NCBI RefSeq assembly: GCF_002878395.1
Contig: NC_061114.1
Location: 140,294,986 to 140,358,985, forward strand
Direction of reading: 5' to 3'
Source: Capsicum annuum
Taxonomy: Eukaryota; Streptophyta; Magnoliopsida; Solanales; Solanaceae
Length of the DNA: 64,000 bases
Shown here: positions 47,229-59,179 of the stretch, piece after piece
How the letters are laid out: every line of letters starts with the position of its first letter
Numbering within the stretch: position 1 is the first letter of the stretch
Program-made: the position numbers and the translations under genes
The notes under the pieces: generated by a model
What the model saw: only the letters and a program-made list of their open reading frames with translations
The model's database searches: none
Told to the model about the DNA's origin: nothing

Positions 47229-47375
47229 TGCTCATTGATTATCTTAGTGGTTATGATATTGATTGTGCTAGATGTTATGCTATTTGTTATGCTAGTGGTT
47301 ATGCTATTGATCGTGCTAGCGATTATGTTGTTGATTATCCTTGTTGTTATGCTATTGATTATGCTATTTGTTGTG
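47229..47375 (+). repeat. Degenerate minisatellite in the gypsy-4 LTR
   Basis: About ten imperfect repeats of a 12-15 bp motif such as GGTTATGCTATTGAT. Because the period is a multiple of three it stays open and translates as repeated Y-A-I-D units, but nothing else supports a protein. Confidence 0.75.
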
Positions 47376-47720
47376 ATAATAATGATTTAATTACCGGTTC
47401 GAGTCGGGATATTGAGGACATATATAACTTGTTCAAGTCCAAAAGATGTTTATGACATTGCTCACACACATATATATAGATACCCGGTTGAGTCCAAAGG
47501 ATGATTATGTCATTAATTACACACTTACCAGTTTGAGTCCAGGATATTTTCTATGATATGGGTCTTGATACAAATTATATGATATTGAGAACTTTGGGGT
47601 ATAATAATTGAGAATAGGGTTACCGGCTAAGTCTAAAAGCAGGAAAATGGTTATAATGAGGCATGTCATAGATGGATTCTGGTTGCATAATTAAATTTGG
47701 TAAATGACGGTGGTTGACAT

Positions 47721-50102
47721 TGTCATAATGGGCATCCCAAGTCCTACAAGGGTCGGGGACCACCCGATGTTACCCTACCCAACCACTATTAGCATACATT
47801 AAGTCGGCTGAATGCCGACCAAATAGCATGATAGCATAACTGGACAAGGACTGAATTTGGGAGAGGTCTATTCCTCGACCAACCCTACCAAGTTATCTAG
47901 TCACACAAAACTGTACCAACCAAACCACTGAACCAAAACAATACCAAAACAAGATCCATAAACTATGCCATAACCAAATATGTTCCAAAACATAATAAGA
48001 TTAATCCCAAAATGAAATACGACAGAGCAGTGTGAAATTATGTCAGCTCTAATTTCAATGCCAATATTTAGGCTGACACCAATGCTAATCCCACCTATTC
48101 AAACCCATAATAGTACCGCAAATCTTCTAACCAAAAGAGTAAGATTAGTCGACTGGGATATGCCCCCAACCATAGTCAAAGCCAATAGCTAGAATTAAAT
48201 CAGTGTCTAAATGTATCCATAACATGAAATGGAGACTTCCAAAAAAATGGAAGCACACCATTTCAATCCAATAACTGTCCCAAAATCAATCATTATTTAG
48301 GAGGAGTAGAATAGCTGGTACTTACATAATGTTGGTATATAGCTGCTCGAAGATGGGTTAGCGAATAATCTCTAGCATTAACTCAAGATAACGATAAAAT
48401 AGTTCCATTTATAAAAATAATTAAAACCATCCTTATGCTCATAACCATACATATATATCTAATGATGCCGGGAAAGGGGACCAGGTTTAGCATGCCATTA
48501 AAACCTTTACCTGGGCTATATAGCTTTATCGTCCTAAACCTGCCATGGGCTATATGGGTTTAACTCAACCTATTGAAATGGACCCAGTGTATGAAGCCGC
48601 ACGACCAAGGAATAAAAACATGGAATGACTAGTACATCCCCAAAATATAGTGTGACATCATGCACATGGTCACCAAGACCAAACCTCACATCGGCAAATA
48701 TAGTTACCAATTTTGCTCCCCCGGGACCTCCACGTTCCATAAATTTGCTACATACTCTGCCATTAGTGCCCAATTAAAACCATTACCAAGCAACTAATCA
48801 ATCCATTAACCATTTATTAGCCAAGGCCATTAATAGTGGAATTGTCATACGAATAATAACTTGCAAGTTTTATCAATAGCCAACCATATATTGTTTTAAG
48901 TGATTCCATGTACCCTTCATGATTTCCAATTACCCAAAACCACGGCCACCAAGGCCTTTCCAATCCATTTAAAACCATTTAACGCATTCACACCATTTAG
49001 GTTTCCATTACCAAATTTAAACTATGCATAAATTCCATTTAAAAACCAATATGAAAGTGAAAACATTGTTAAATGCATTTCATCAAACACGTTGGAGGCA
49101 TAGTATTTCCAAAACCAAAGTTCATTACCTAATAACCATTCCCATGAAACCAATTATCCAAAACCACCATTAATGCATATAAAAGCAGAATTAAAACATG
49201 GGAAAATCATAATCAAGAATTTATAACCAAAACCCCCAAATCATATATAAAACCCAAAATCATACAATAATGAAATCATAAAAAGATTTTATTAAACCAT
49301 GCCTTTAGTTGGAACTAACAATGTGGGAAGAGATCATGCCTTAATTGACAAAGTTGACAGAGAGAAACCACCAACGAGATCCCCTAATTAGTCCTCTTGT
49401 TGAAACCCTATCTTTCTTGCCCGAAAGCCTTTAAGAGAAGTATAGAGTGCTTAGTAAGAGTTTTAACATGTTAATGAATAGAATAATAGGGTAAATAGCC
49501 TCTCAAGAGACTTAGAAGTCATGGGACTTTATAAGGGTAGTTGGGGAAATTTCCAGAATACCCCCACTTATGTTGCACAAATACTGCTGCTGGATAGGAC
49601 TGACCCTCACGAGTCGTACCATTCAATATGAGTGGTACCCAACACTCCTATCTTAAGCCTCTACCCTTGGACCGAACTCTGTCTAGTGTATGACTCATCC
49701 TACCCAAGTGATATTGATAGCATATGACCTATACCCTTCACCCGTATTCCTTGGAATATAGGATCACAGAAGGTTTGAAAACTGACCACCAAACGAGTCC
49801 TGGGTATGACCGTACCCGAGCTTACTCCTCTTGGTGAGCCCCTTGTACTCAAATCCAACTTAGGTTACCTAGTTTAAGGTTAAGTGAAGGAACTATATGA
49901 TCTGTATCAAACGATATTTCTTGTACCACTAAGTCGTACCCATTCCAGTGACCAAAATCTATCCCACCAACCAACACTAGTCAGTATACGACTGGACCAT
50001 ACCATTTGTACCCCAACATACAGCTCGTACCCATGCGACGTATTGGGTCCAGAGACCTAAATTCTAGGGAATTTTCTATGGTCCAGAAACCAGGGTGTTT
50101 CT
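47721..50102 (-). repeat. 3' LTR of gypsy-3
   Basis: About 2.38 kb. It aligns with 55,167-57,451, sharing for example GGTCGGGGAC at 47,751 against ATCGGGGAC at 55,196, and GGTCCAGAAACC at the right end. A TTATAAAG TATA-like box on the minus strand lies at 49,528-49,535. A polypurine-like tract (minus-strand AATGGGAAAGA, about 50,104-50,114) lies just inside. Confidence 0.8.
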
Positions 50103-53100
50103 GTCTTTCCCATTAGGAGTATTCATTCTCGAATGACAGACAAGGTAGGGGTAACCACACATATTATCAAATATATTCCCAATCTTTAACAATGTTTGAA
50201 AACATAGAGGCAAGGCTATTAATATTTCCTTTAACAAACTCAGAAAATAAGGATGTGTTGAAGATACATACCTTTTTTGTGAATCCCAAGGGCAGAAAAT
50301 AGATGCGAATACTTGGACTTCATGTACTCCTCTACTTCCCATGTTGTTTTTTCCACCATATAGTTCCACTACAGAACCTTAACCAAAGTCACATCCTTGG
50401 TAAAAAATCGATGAACCTGCCTATCCATGATCTCAATCGGGACCTCTTCATAACACAGAGAGTCCCAGATACTCAACCCCTCTAAAGAAATAATCGAAGA
50501 AGGATCACCAGGACACTACCTCAACATAGAGACATGAAATACCGAATGAACCAAGCTCAAGCTAGAATGTAACTCCAACTCATAAGAAACATTACAAACC
50601 TTCCATATAATCTCATAACTACTAACATACCAGGGACTGAGCTTCCCCTTCTTACCAAATGGACTACTCCCTTTATGGTATATACCTTGAGGAAAACATT
50701 ATCCCCAACCTCAAACACCAGTTCTCTACGCCTAATAATTACATAGGATTTTTTGCGACTTTGTGTAGCCTTAAGCCTACCCTGAATCACCTTCACTTTC
50801 TCTATAACCTAGTAAACCAAGTTTGGACCAAACATAACTGTCTCACTAAGCTCAAACCAACCAATAGGAGATTTACACCTCCTACTATACAATGGCTAAA
50901 AGAAGCCATACCAATACTGGAATGATAACTATTGTTGTAAGAAATTTTTATCAAAGGTAGCTGCTCAACCCAATTTCCACCATAATCAATCACACAAGCA
51001 CGAAACATATCCTTCAATGTCTAAATAGTTCTCTCTTCTTTTCCATCCATCTGCAAATGAAAAATGATACTTAGAATCACCTTAGTACCCAATCCTTTCT
51101 AAAATGATTGGCAAAAAGTAGACACGAATTGCATGCCGTGATCAGAGATGATAAAAATAGGTACTCCGTGCAACTTCACAATCTCCTAATGATATAACTT
51201 CATATAATCTTCCACCAAGAAGGTAGTCCTCACAAGAAAGAAGTGAACAGACTTTATCATCTTATTTATGATAACCCAAATTGATTCATATTGATTGTAA
51301 GATCAAGGAAGACTCGCAATAAAATCTATATTGATTACCTCCCTTTTCTATTAAGGAAAAACAATCTCTTTATACAACCCACCAGGTCTGATGTGATTAA
51401 CCTTAACTAGTTGGCACACCAAGAACTTAGCCAGAAAATTATCCACGTCTCTTTTCATACCATCCACCAATACATCTCCTTAAGATTAGCTACATCTTTA
51501 TGGAACTGGGATTAACGACATAGCGTGACTCATGTGCTTCAGCCAAAATCCTTTGTCATTAACTATCGACATCAAGAACGGACAACCTTTCTTGGTACAT
51601 AAACTACCAACGCCACTAATCTTAAACACTATTACCTTCTGCATACCCTCACTACTCTTGATTTTCATCAAGATAGGATCTAGCACTTTATTCTCCTTGA
51701 TCTTTATACCAAGAGACAACTAAACCACTTCTTGTACCATTATACCTCCATCCTTAGAGTCCAAGACGTGAACTCTAAGATTAGATAAACGGTGAATATC
51801 ATTTGCCAACTCCCGCTTTACTTTCTCCTCGTGAGCCAAACTCCTAATGGACAATCTTCTAAGAGTCAGCAACCACATTCGACTAACTTGGGTGATAGTA
51901 AAGACTCATATCATTATCCTTGAAAAACACCAGCCATCTCCTCTGCCAGAGATTGAGGTCCTTCTAAGTGAACACATACTGTAGACTCTTATAATAAAAA
52001 AATGCCCATGTGTACACCATATAAATAATGCCGCCATATTTCAAGGCAAACATAACTACCAACAACTCTAATCATGTGTAGGATAGTTCTTCTCATGCAC
52101 TTTTGACTACTTGGAAGCATAATCAATAACCTTCATATTATTCATCAAGACGAAACCAAGACATACTCGAGATGCATCATAAGAGACCATGAACCTGTCA
52201 TTGCCTTCCATCAAAGTTATAATTGGAGCAGAAGTTAGCTTACATTTAAATTTCTCAAAACTCCCCTCACAAGTATCCAACCAAGAAAATTTTACTTTGT
52301 TTTGAGTCAACTTAGCCAAAGGAGAAGCTATTGATGAAAAGCCTTCCACATACAGCCTATAATACCGAGCAAAACCCAAAAATCTTCGAATGAAAGTTGG
52401 TCTTGGTTGTTGGGCACCTTTTAATAATAACTAAATTTTGCAGATCCACCATGATCCCCTCACTAGAAATAATATGAACAAGAAAAGTTACAATGTTCAA
52501 CAAAAACTCACACTTGTTGAACTTGGCGTACAAGTATAGTTCCTTCAAGGTCTGTAATACCACATAGAGTTGATTAGCATGTTTCACCTCACTTTTGGAA
52601 TAAACCAAAATATTTTCAATAAACACAATGACGAAGAGATCCAAGAATCACCTGAAACCCCTATTTATCAAGTCAATAAATGCTACTGGAGCATTAGTCA
52701 ATCCAACGAAATTACCAAAAATTATAAGTGTCAACAATGATAATGAAAAGGCATCTTAGGGACATCTACCTCCCTAATCTTTTGTTGTGATACCCAAATA
52801 GAAAATCTATCTTAGAAAAAAACTTGGCACTGTGCAACTGATCAAACATATCATTTATCCTTGGGAGAAGGTACTCGTTCTTGACCACCACCTTATTCAA
52901 TTGCATGTAGTCAATGCATATCTGAAGGGAACCATACTTTTCGTACACGAACAAAACCAGTGCACCCTATGGGGATACACTAGGATGTATAAATCTCTTA
53001 TCCAAAAGATCCTTAAGTTAACTCTATCAGAGGACTAGTGTTCGAAACCAAGTCAATACCAAACTATATTTCCTAATCAAAAGAAACACCGGGAAGACTA

Positions 53101-53790
53101 TCTGCAAAGATCTCAAGAAACTAATTTACTATAAAAAATGAATGAAAAGATGGACCCTCTGAGTTAGAATCTTTGACCCGAACTAAGTGATAAAGACAAA
53201 ATTTAGAGATTAACCTCTAAGCTCTAAGATAAGAAATAAGCCCCCCCCCCCCAGAAGCTAGGCAACTACCCTCCCACTGTATAATCGGTTCACCAGGGAA
53301 CCTAAAGATAATTTTACGAGTTCAACAATACAAGCAAGCATAATAAGAGTGTAACTAATCAATCCTCAGAATAACATCAAAATCCACCATATCAAGTTTA
53401 AACAAATCCACCAAAGTCTGCCTACCACCAATAGATACCATCTCCCTATAGACTCTCTCAGCAATAATCGAGTCACCTATTAGGGTAGAAATTTAAAAAG
53501 GATCTGAAACAACCTTAGGATCAAGACCAATACATATAGCCACAAATAGGGTCACATAAGAGAGAGTGAACCCCGCATCAAGTAGACAATACACATCACG
53601 AGAAAAAGTTGTAACTACTAGTAACGACATCAAGCAATTCCTTGGATTCCTGTTGAGATACCAAAGCATACAATCTGTTTCGACCAACACTAGAACTAGA
53701 AGCAGTAACATAAGCAGACGCGACACCACCGGGTGTAGAAGCTGAAGATGAAGACATTGATGCCTTAGTTTCTCCCATAGCAACCTTACT
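50076..53790 (-). pseudogene. Pol polyprotein of gypsy-3 with chromodomain
   Basis: On the minus strand the protease (about 53,790-53,490) has D-A-G at the catalytic position. The reverse transcriptase is at about 53,040-52,400, with F-I-E-N in place of F-I-D-D (about 52,615). RNase H is at about 52,380-51,950, the integrase at about 51,510-50,800, and the integrase tail and chromodomain at about 50,650-50,270. The chromodomain shows L-V-K-V-L, a stop, then V-E-K-T-T-W-E-V-E-E-Y. A run of 12 C at 53,241-53,252 falls between protease and RT. The frame changes many times and no piece exceeds about 100 codons. The final stop is at 50,076. Confidence 0.82.
53241..53252 (+). repeat. Poly(C) run of 12 bases
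   Basis: A pure C12 run inside the decayed gypsy-3 pol. It is unusual in this AT-rich window and may be a true slippage product or an assembly artefact. Confidence 0.9.
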
Positions 53791-54928
53791 AATTAGAAAA
53801 TCCTTGAGACAATGGACTTCCTGGCTACACTTAAAACATTTTCTCTCCCTTCATCATAATAACCCTAATAAGGATGACCACAAAACCAATATATAAGGTA
53901 TGAAGAAATCGACTTACCATCAATTGCCTGAGATTGGTCACCCTGTGCCAATAAATTATCACTACCCTAGCGATGCCTGTAACCCAAATGCTTTGGGTGT
54001 GGAGCGGAAGCAGTAGAGAAGGATCCAAAAATTCCCCACTTTTTTTTGTCATTAGTCGCCATCCCAACCACCCTGCGACTAAGCACCTCCCTGTTCAGAA
54101 TACCTATTCCTCTTATCCTGTCGATCCCCAATCTCAGCCTGTTTTCTCTTCTCATCATCTACTTACTGCATATGAACAGTCAACATAGAAATGTCCATAT
54201 CCTTAATCAGCAATTTAGTCTTCCTTTCAAAGATCAAATCCAGATTCAACCCAGAAGATAACTTTCTCATCCTCGCTCTTATGTTAGCCACCAAATTAGC
54301 GGCATACCTTGACAGCTGATGAAACTCCAAGGCATATTTATTGACATACATTCTCCCTTATTAAAATTCACAAACTCTTCCATATTTGCTTTTCTTAACT
54401 CTTGAGGAAAGAAATGATCTAGAAAAGCACCAGAGAAATCATCCAATAAGTATGACTCCACTATACCTCTTTTGTCCCTATCATACTCTTCGTACTATTT
54501 GTGTGCAATAACCTTGAGTTAATACACTGCAAAGTTTACACATTCCATATTAGTAACCTGCATCACCTTGAATTTATTCTCTATTTCATTGAAAAAAACT
54601 AAGGATCTTCCTCCACAATCACACAAATAAAAATAGGAGGATTTAGTTTCATAAACTGACCAACCCTTGTGGCCTTAGCAGGCAACCCTCTAAATATATC
54701 TAACTCAACCTGAGTAGTAACCAATTTAGCAATAGTATGAATAGACTGGTAAAATTTGGCATTATTCACCTCACCCTAAGGAGGGCCTGTAGCAAATGGA
54801 GAAATTCTAGAACAATCTAGGATAGGACCTTGAGATCAAAGATGAACTCTAGATGTAGGACGTACCTATCAACATTATCCATAGATGGGACTGAAGAGTT
54901 TTCTTGAATTCTAAATCGTGGAGGCATG
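53791..54928 (-). pseudogene. Gag polyprotein of gypsy-3
   Basis: The ATG at 54,926-54,928 begins MPPRFRIQENSS, the usual gag start. The gag core lies at about 54,600-54,170 in several frames. A zinc knuckle at about 53,805-53,850 reads C-F-K-C ... H, with the final Cys changed to Phe or displaced. Stops and frameshifts are frequent. Confidence 0.75.
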
Positions 54929-55123
54929 ATCTTAAAATTTAACAACCATAGATTAGAGAATAATTCAGGGACTTAGACTCCAAGCTTGAAAATAGAATAC
55001 AAAGAAAGTGAAATATTCCTAAATTCCTTGTAGCCTCTCTCTTATGAGTGTAGTGCACTACACACCCCTAAAAGAGACTCTACTTGACACAGCTTTTTAG
55101 ACTCTTAATTTACCATTAACCTA

Positions 55124-55137
55124 AAGCTTTGATATTG
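55124..55137 (-). other. Primer-binding site (decayed) of gypsy-3
   Basis: On the minus strand it reads CAATATCAAAGCTT, alignable to TGGTATCAGAGCTT with three mismatches. It lies about 30 bp inside the LTR. Confidence 0.6.
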
Positions 55138-55166
55138 ACTTGACATAACCCAACTAGGGGCCTTAT

Positions 55167-57451
55167 TGTAATAGCCATAAAAAGTCCAACTAGGATCGGG
55201 GACTACCCCGTGTTACCCAACCCAAATACCATTAGTATACCTTGACTTGATGGAATATCAAATAAATAGAAAGATAGCATAACTCGACAAGGACTGACTT
55301 TAGGATAGGTTTATTTCTTAAACAACACTACCAAATCATCCTGTCACAGCGAATCATACCAACCAAGCCAACATAAAAACAAGAGCCATAAACCAGGCCA
55401 TAAGAAAATAAGTTCAAAAATATAATATTATTAATACCAAAATGCAATATGATAGAGTTCTGAGAAATTATGTCTAATTATGTCAGACCCAAATCCCATG
55501 CTAATATTAAGGCTAACAACAAAATCAATCCTTTTTATTCCAACCCATACTAGTATCAAAAATCCTTTAACTAAAAAAGTAAGAATATCCAGTTTGGACA
55601 TGCCCCAAACTAGAGTCAGAACCAATGTCCCTAAGTTAATCACTATGTAAGAGAAATGGAATGGTTGGTTCCTTCATAGCGTGGGTACATAGCCACCCAA
55701 AGATGAGTTAGCGAGTGATCGCTAGCATGAACTCACGATAAGGATAAAATAATGCAATTTATAAAACCAAGTAAAACCATCCATATGCATACAACCATAC
55801 ATATATATATATATGTGGGAAAGGAGAGAGGGTTCATAATACCATTAAAACCTTTACCAGGGCAATGTAGCTTTGCCATTCTAAACTACCCACGGGCTAT
55901 ATGGGTTTAGATCTCCCTGCTGAAAGGGCCCTAGAGTGAGAAGCCATATGATGAGGGAATAAATACCTTGGATGACTGGTACATCCCCTAAAATATAGTG
56001 CGACATTATGCACATGGTCACCAAGACTAAACCTCTCACTGCAAATATGAGTTTCCAGTTTTCGTCCACTCAAGACCTTCACCTTCAATGGCTTTGCCTC
56101 ATAACCCACCATTATTACCCAATTAAAACCATTACCAAGAATAAAACCAAACCATTAACCATTTAATACCCAAGGCCATTTATAGTGGTAACGTCATACC
56201 AATAATAATTTCAAATTTTGTCTATAGCCAACTATATATAGGTTTAAGGGGTTCCATATACCCTTCATGATTTCCAATTAATCAAAACCTTGGCCACCAA
56301 GTCCTTTCCAATCAATTTAAAACCATTTAACCTATTCATACCATTTAGGGTTCCATTAACAAGTTTAAACAATACATAAGTTCCATTAGAAAACCAGTAT
56401 TATAGTGAAAATATTGTTAAAGGCATTTTATCAAACATATTGGGGGCATAGTATTTCCAAAACCAAAATCCATTACCAAAAAACCATTACCAGGTAAAAA
56501 TTATCCAAAACCACCATTAATACACTTAAAATCATAATTAAAACATGAGAAAACCATAACCAAGCATTTATAACCAAAACCTTAAAATCATATTTAGAAC
56601 CCTAAATCATACAACAATGAATTATAAAAACACTATCCATAACCATGCCTTTAGTTGGAAATAACAATGAAGGAAGACAACATGCCTTAATTGACAAAGT
56701 ATACAGAGAGAAACCACCAACGAGATCCCCAAATTACTCCTCCAGTTAAAACCCTAACTTTCTTACCCCAAAGCTTTTTAAAGAATTATAGAGTGTTTGA
56801 GAGGAGTTTCAAAGTGTTAATAAATAGAACAATATGGTAATAGCATCCCAAAAGAGTTAGAAGTCATGGTATATTATGAGGGTAAGTGGGTAAATGTCCA
56901 GAATACCCCCACTTAAGTTGCACAAAATACCACCACAGGGGAACGAGATACCCTCACGAGTCATACCCTTCGATATCAATAGTACCTACATGAAGTATCC
57001 TAAGTCTTAACCCTTAGACCCAACAATTTATAGTGTTCCACTCATCTTACCTAAGTCATATTGACATCATATGATCTATACCCTTAACCCGTATCCCTGG
57101 CAAGATAGATTCACAAAAGGTTTGAACATTGATCACCATATGAGTCTTTGGTATGCCTCGTATCCTGGCTTATGGATCCTAGTGAGCCACTCATACTCAG
57201 ATACAACTTAAGTTACAAAGTTTAAAGTTAAGTGAAGGAGCCAAACAATCTGTATCCAACCATACGACTCGTACCACCAAGTCGTACCCATTCTATTGAC
57301 CAAAATCAATCCCACCAACTAAAACTAGACTGTATATGACTGTAACATACCATTATTACTCCAATATAGAGCTCGTACCCAAGAGTCATATTGGTTCTAG
57401 AGACCAGAATTCAACAAAATTTTCTAAGGTCCAGAAACCTAGGTTTTTTCA
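55167..57451 (-). repeat. 5' LTR of gypsy-3
   Basis: About 2.29 kb, partner of 47,721-50,102. On the plus strand it starts TGTAATAGCC and ends TTTTTTCA. An (AT)n run lies at about 55,799-55,813. No gene is seen. Confidence 0.78.
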
Positions 57452-58145
57452 TTTTGTTTATGCTTTACTTTATTGTACACTCTAGGTTTTGAGGGCCTGA
57501 TTGGGTTATTTAATTTTTTGCACTTATTGGCTTATGGGGACCAATATTATAGTTATAATTTCTTGTTCCTTCTATTATTATTTTGGTTTAGGAAATTAAT
57601 TATGTACAGTGATGTTGGAGTTGTTTAGGTTCACTTATTTATGTTGACTTAGTTATGTTATCTTGTATTTTATCATATTTATATCATGATTTACTCAGTT
57701 CGCTGATGATGCCTACAGAGTGCACGTGATTTTTGTACTCATACTATACTTTTGTGTGTTTTTGGTGTAGATCTTAGTACTATTTTCCACAATTGATTTG
57801 TGGATCATGTTGTGTTCAATTCCAAAGATAGGGTGTGCTCTTGGAGTCAGAATCGCCTCATTTTCTTTATCTATATATGTCTAGTCTTTAGTTTTTAGAT
57901 TTGATTGTATTGACTGTTTTAGAATTTAGGTGTATTTATAGTAGCTCTTGTATGGATTTGTATGTTATGCCTACTTTTAGACTATTTTCTTTGCCTTGCT
58001 TATTTTTGAATGGTATTGTCTTTTTCACCTTTTTGGGGTATTTTCCACCAAGTGGCCCAATGCATTTACCTCCGTGCTAGGGTTTAGCTTACCTATTAGA
58101 GGGATTTAATATATGCCATCATAACTAATAAATTTGGTCATAATA
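57452..58145 (+). repeat. 3' LTR of gypsy-4, right part
   Basis: It contains the GATGCCTACAGAGTGCACG stretch at about 57,708, a landmark shared with LTR-E and LTR-D. It closes with GCCATCATAACTA and GGTCATAATA, which match the usual end of Solanaceae gypsy LTRs. It continues the LTR cut at 47,720. Confidence 0.6.
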
Positions 58146-59179
58146 GTTAGGATGAGGGAGAAAGATGGACCTAAGGAAACTTATAAGGCAGCAAGGACGA
58201 TAGCTAAGTTAGTAGTCACAATAGCTAAGATGGCAAACTTTGAATTACTATAAACTGAACTAAGGGAAAAAGCAAACATAAGAGACATTGTAGGCTCCCA
58301 AAGATGTGAGAGAGAAAGGCTTGAGACCTAAATCAAGTAAAGAACATCAAGGAGGTAGAAATCAAGGTTTTTGAATAAGAGATATCTATGATACAAATGT
58401 TGAAAGTATGTTTCCACAAACTATTGAGTGATACAAAAGACATAGGAATTATATTGGGTGATTTAGAGCATTTTAAGAGATACTATAAGCGAAGAAAAGG
58501 ACATAGCTATTATGTTATGTGATTCATAGAACTTTGAGAGATATAAATATTGTAGGTATTATAGGTATAGTAAGACCGATGGAAGATATACGCGGTTAGT
58601 AGGATGAGCTGGCGAAGATTAACTTGGAAAGATAAAATTTTGGTCATATTTTTAAAGGACACTGACAGGACAGGTAAGAAGTGGTTGATAGGTTTATTCA
58701 ATGTCACATTTAAGATGGATAATAAGCCCAAAGAATAGAGGTGGAGTTTAGTTGTACAAGAATAAGGTTGATATCTAAAATTGTAATAATTATAGGGTAT
58801 TATGTTATTAAATCACACCATCAAACTTTTGGAGAGAGTGTTTGAGAATGGGGTGATGAAGGGTTTGTCCATTTTTAAGTTTCAATTTGGATTCATGTGA
58901 GACAATCTACTACAAAATCCTTTCATCTTGTAAGGATATTGATGGTAAAGTCCCAAGAAAAGAACATAATGTTTGTTAACCTTAAAAAGGCCTACAACAA
59001 AGTCCCAAGAGAAGTCCTCTGGAGATGCTTGGTGGATAAGGGTGTGTCAATAGAATATATTATGGAAATAAAATAAATTTATAATAGAGCTAGAAAGAAG
59101 GTTAGAATGGGAGAAGGCGACTCAAAGAACTTCCCAGAGGGAGTAGGATTGCATCACGGATCAATTCTTAGTCATTTCC
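58146..59179 (+). pseudogene. LINE (RTE-type) reverse-transcriptase fragment
   Basis: The plus strand shows the middle of a plant non-LTR ORF2 protein. A lysine-rich N-terminal stretch lies at about 58,160-58,350. At about 58,960-59,180 comes the RT core, with N-L-K-K-A-Y-N-K-V-P-R-E-V-L-W-R, then K-G-V-S-I-E-Y-I and G-L-H-H-G-S-I-L. The family usually has D-L-E-K-A-Y-D and G-L-H-Q-G-S, so the catalytic Asp in the first motif is replaced. The end of RT is missing because the gypsy-D LTR begins at about 59,180. There are many stops. Confidence 0.78.

Larger units (their letters stand above)
45620..47720 (+). repeat. 3' LTR of gypsy-4, left part
   Basis: It begins TGTAATGACCTAAATTC just after the gypsy-4 coding end. 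A TATA box (CTATAAAG, 46,261-46,268) and a leader-like stretch follow. A tandem-repeat region lies at 47,229-47,375. Gypsy-3 interrupts it at 47,720 and it appears to continue at 57,452-58,145, giving a total of about 2.8 kb. A minus-strand frame at 46,357-46,644 and a plus-strand frame at 47,225-47,455 lie inside and are not genes I can support. Confidence 0.65.
47721..57451 (-). mobile_element. Ty3/gypsy chromodomain element gypsy-3, both LTRs present
   Basis: A 9.7 kb element read on the minus strand: 5' LTR 55,167-57,451, primer site 55,124-55,137, gag from 54,928, pol to 50,076, 3' LTR 47,721-50,102. It lies inside the 3' LTR of gypsy-4. I could not confirm a target-site duplication. It is highly decayed in several frames and related to gypsy-0. 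Confidence 0.82.

Noticed and set aside
47225..47455. Tyr/Ala/Asp-rich 76-codon frame
   Set aside because: Product of a minisatellite with a period divisible by three, inside an LTR. No other coding support.
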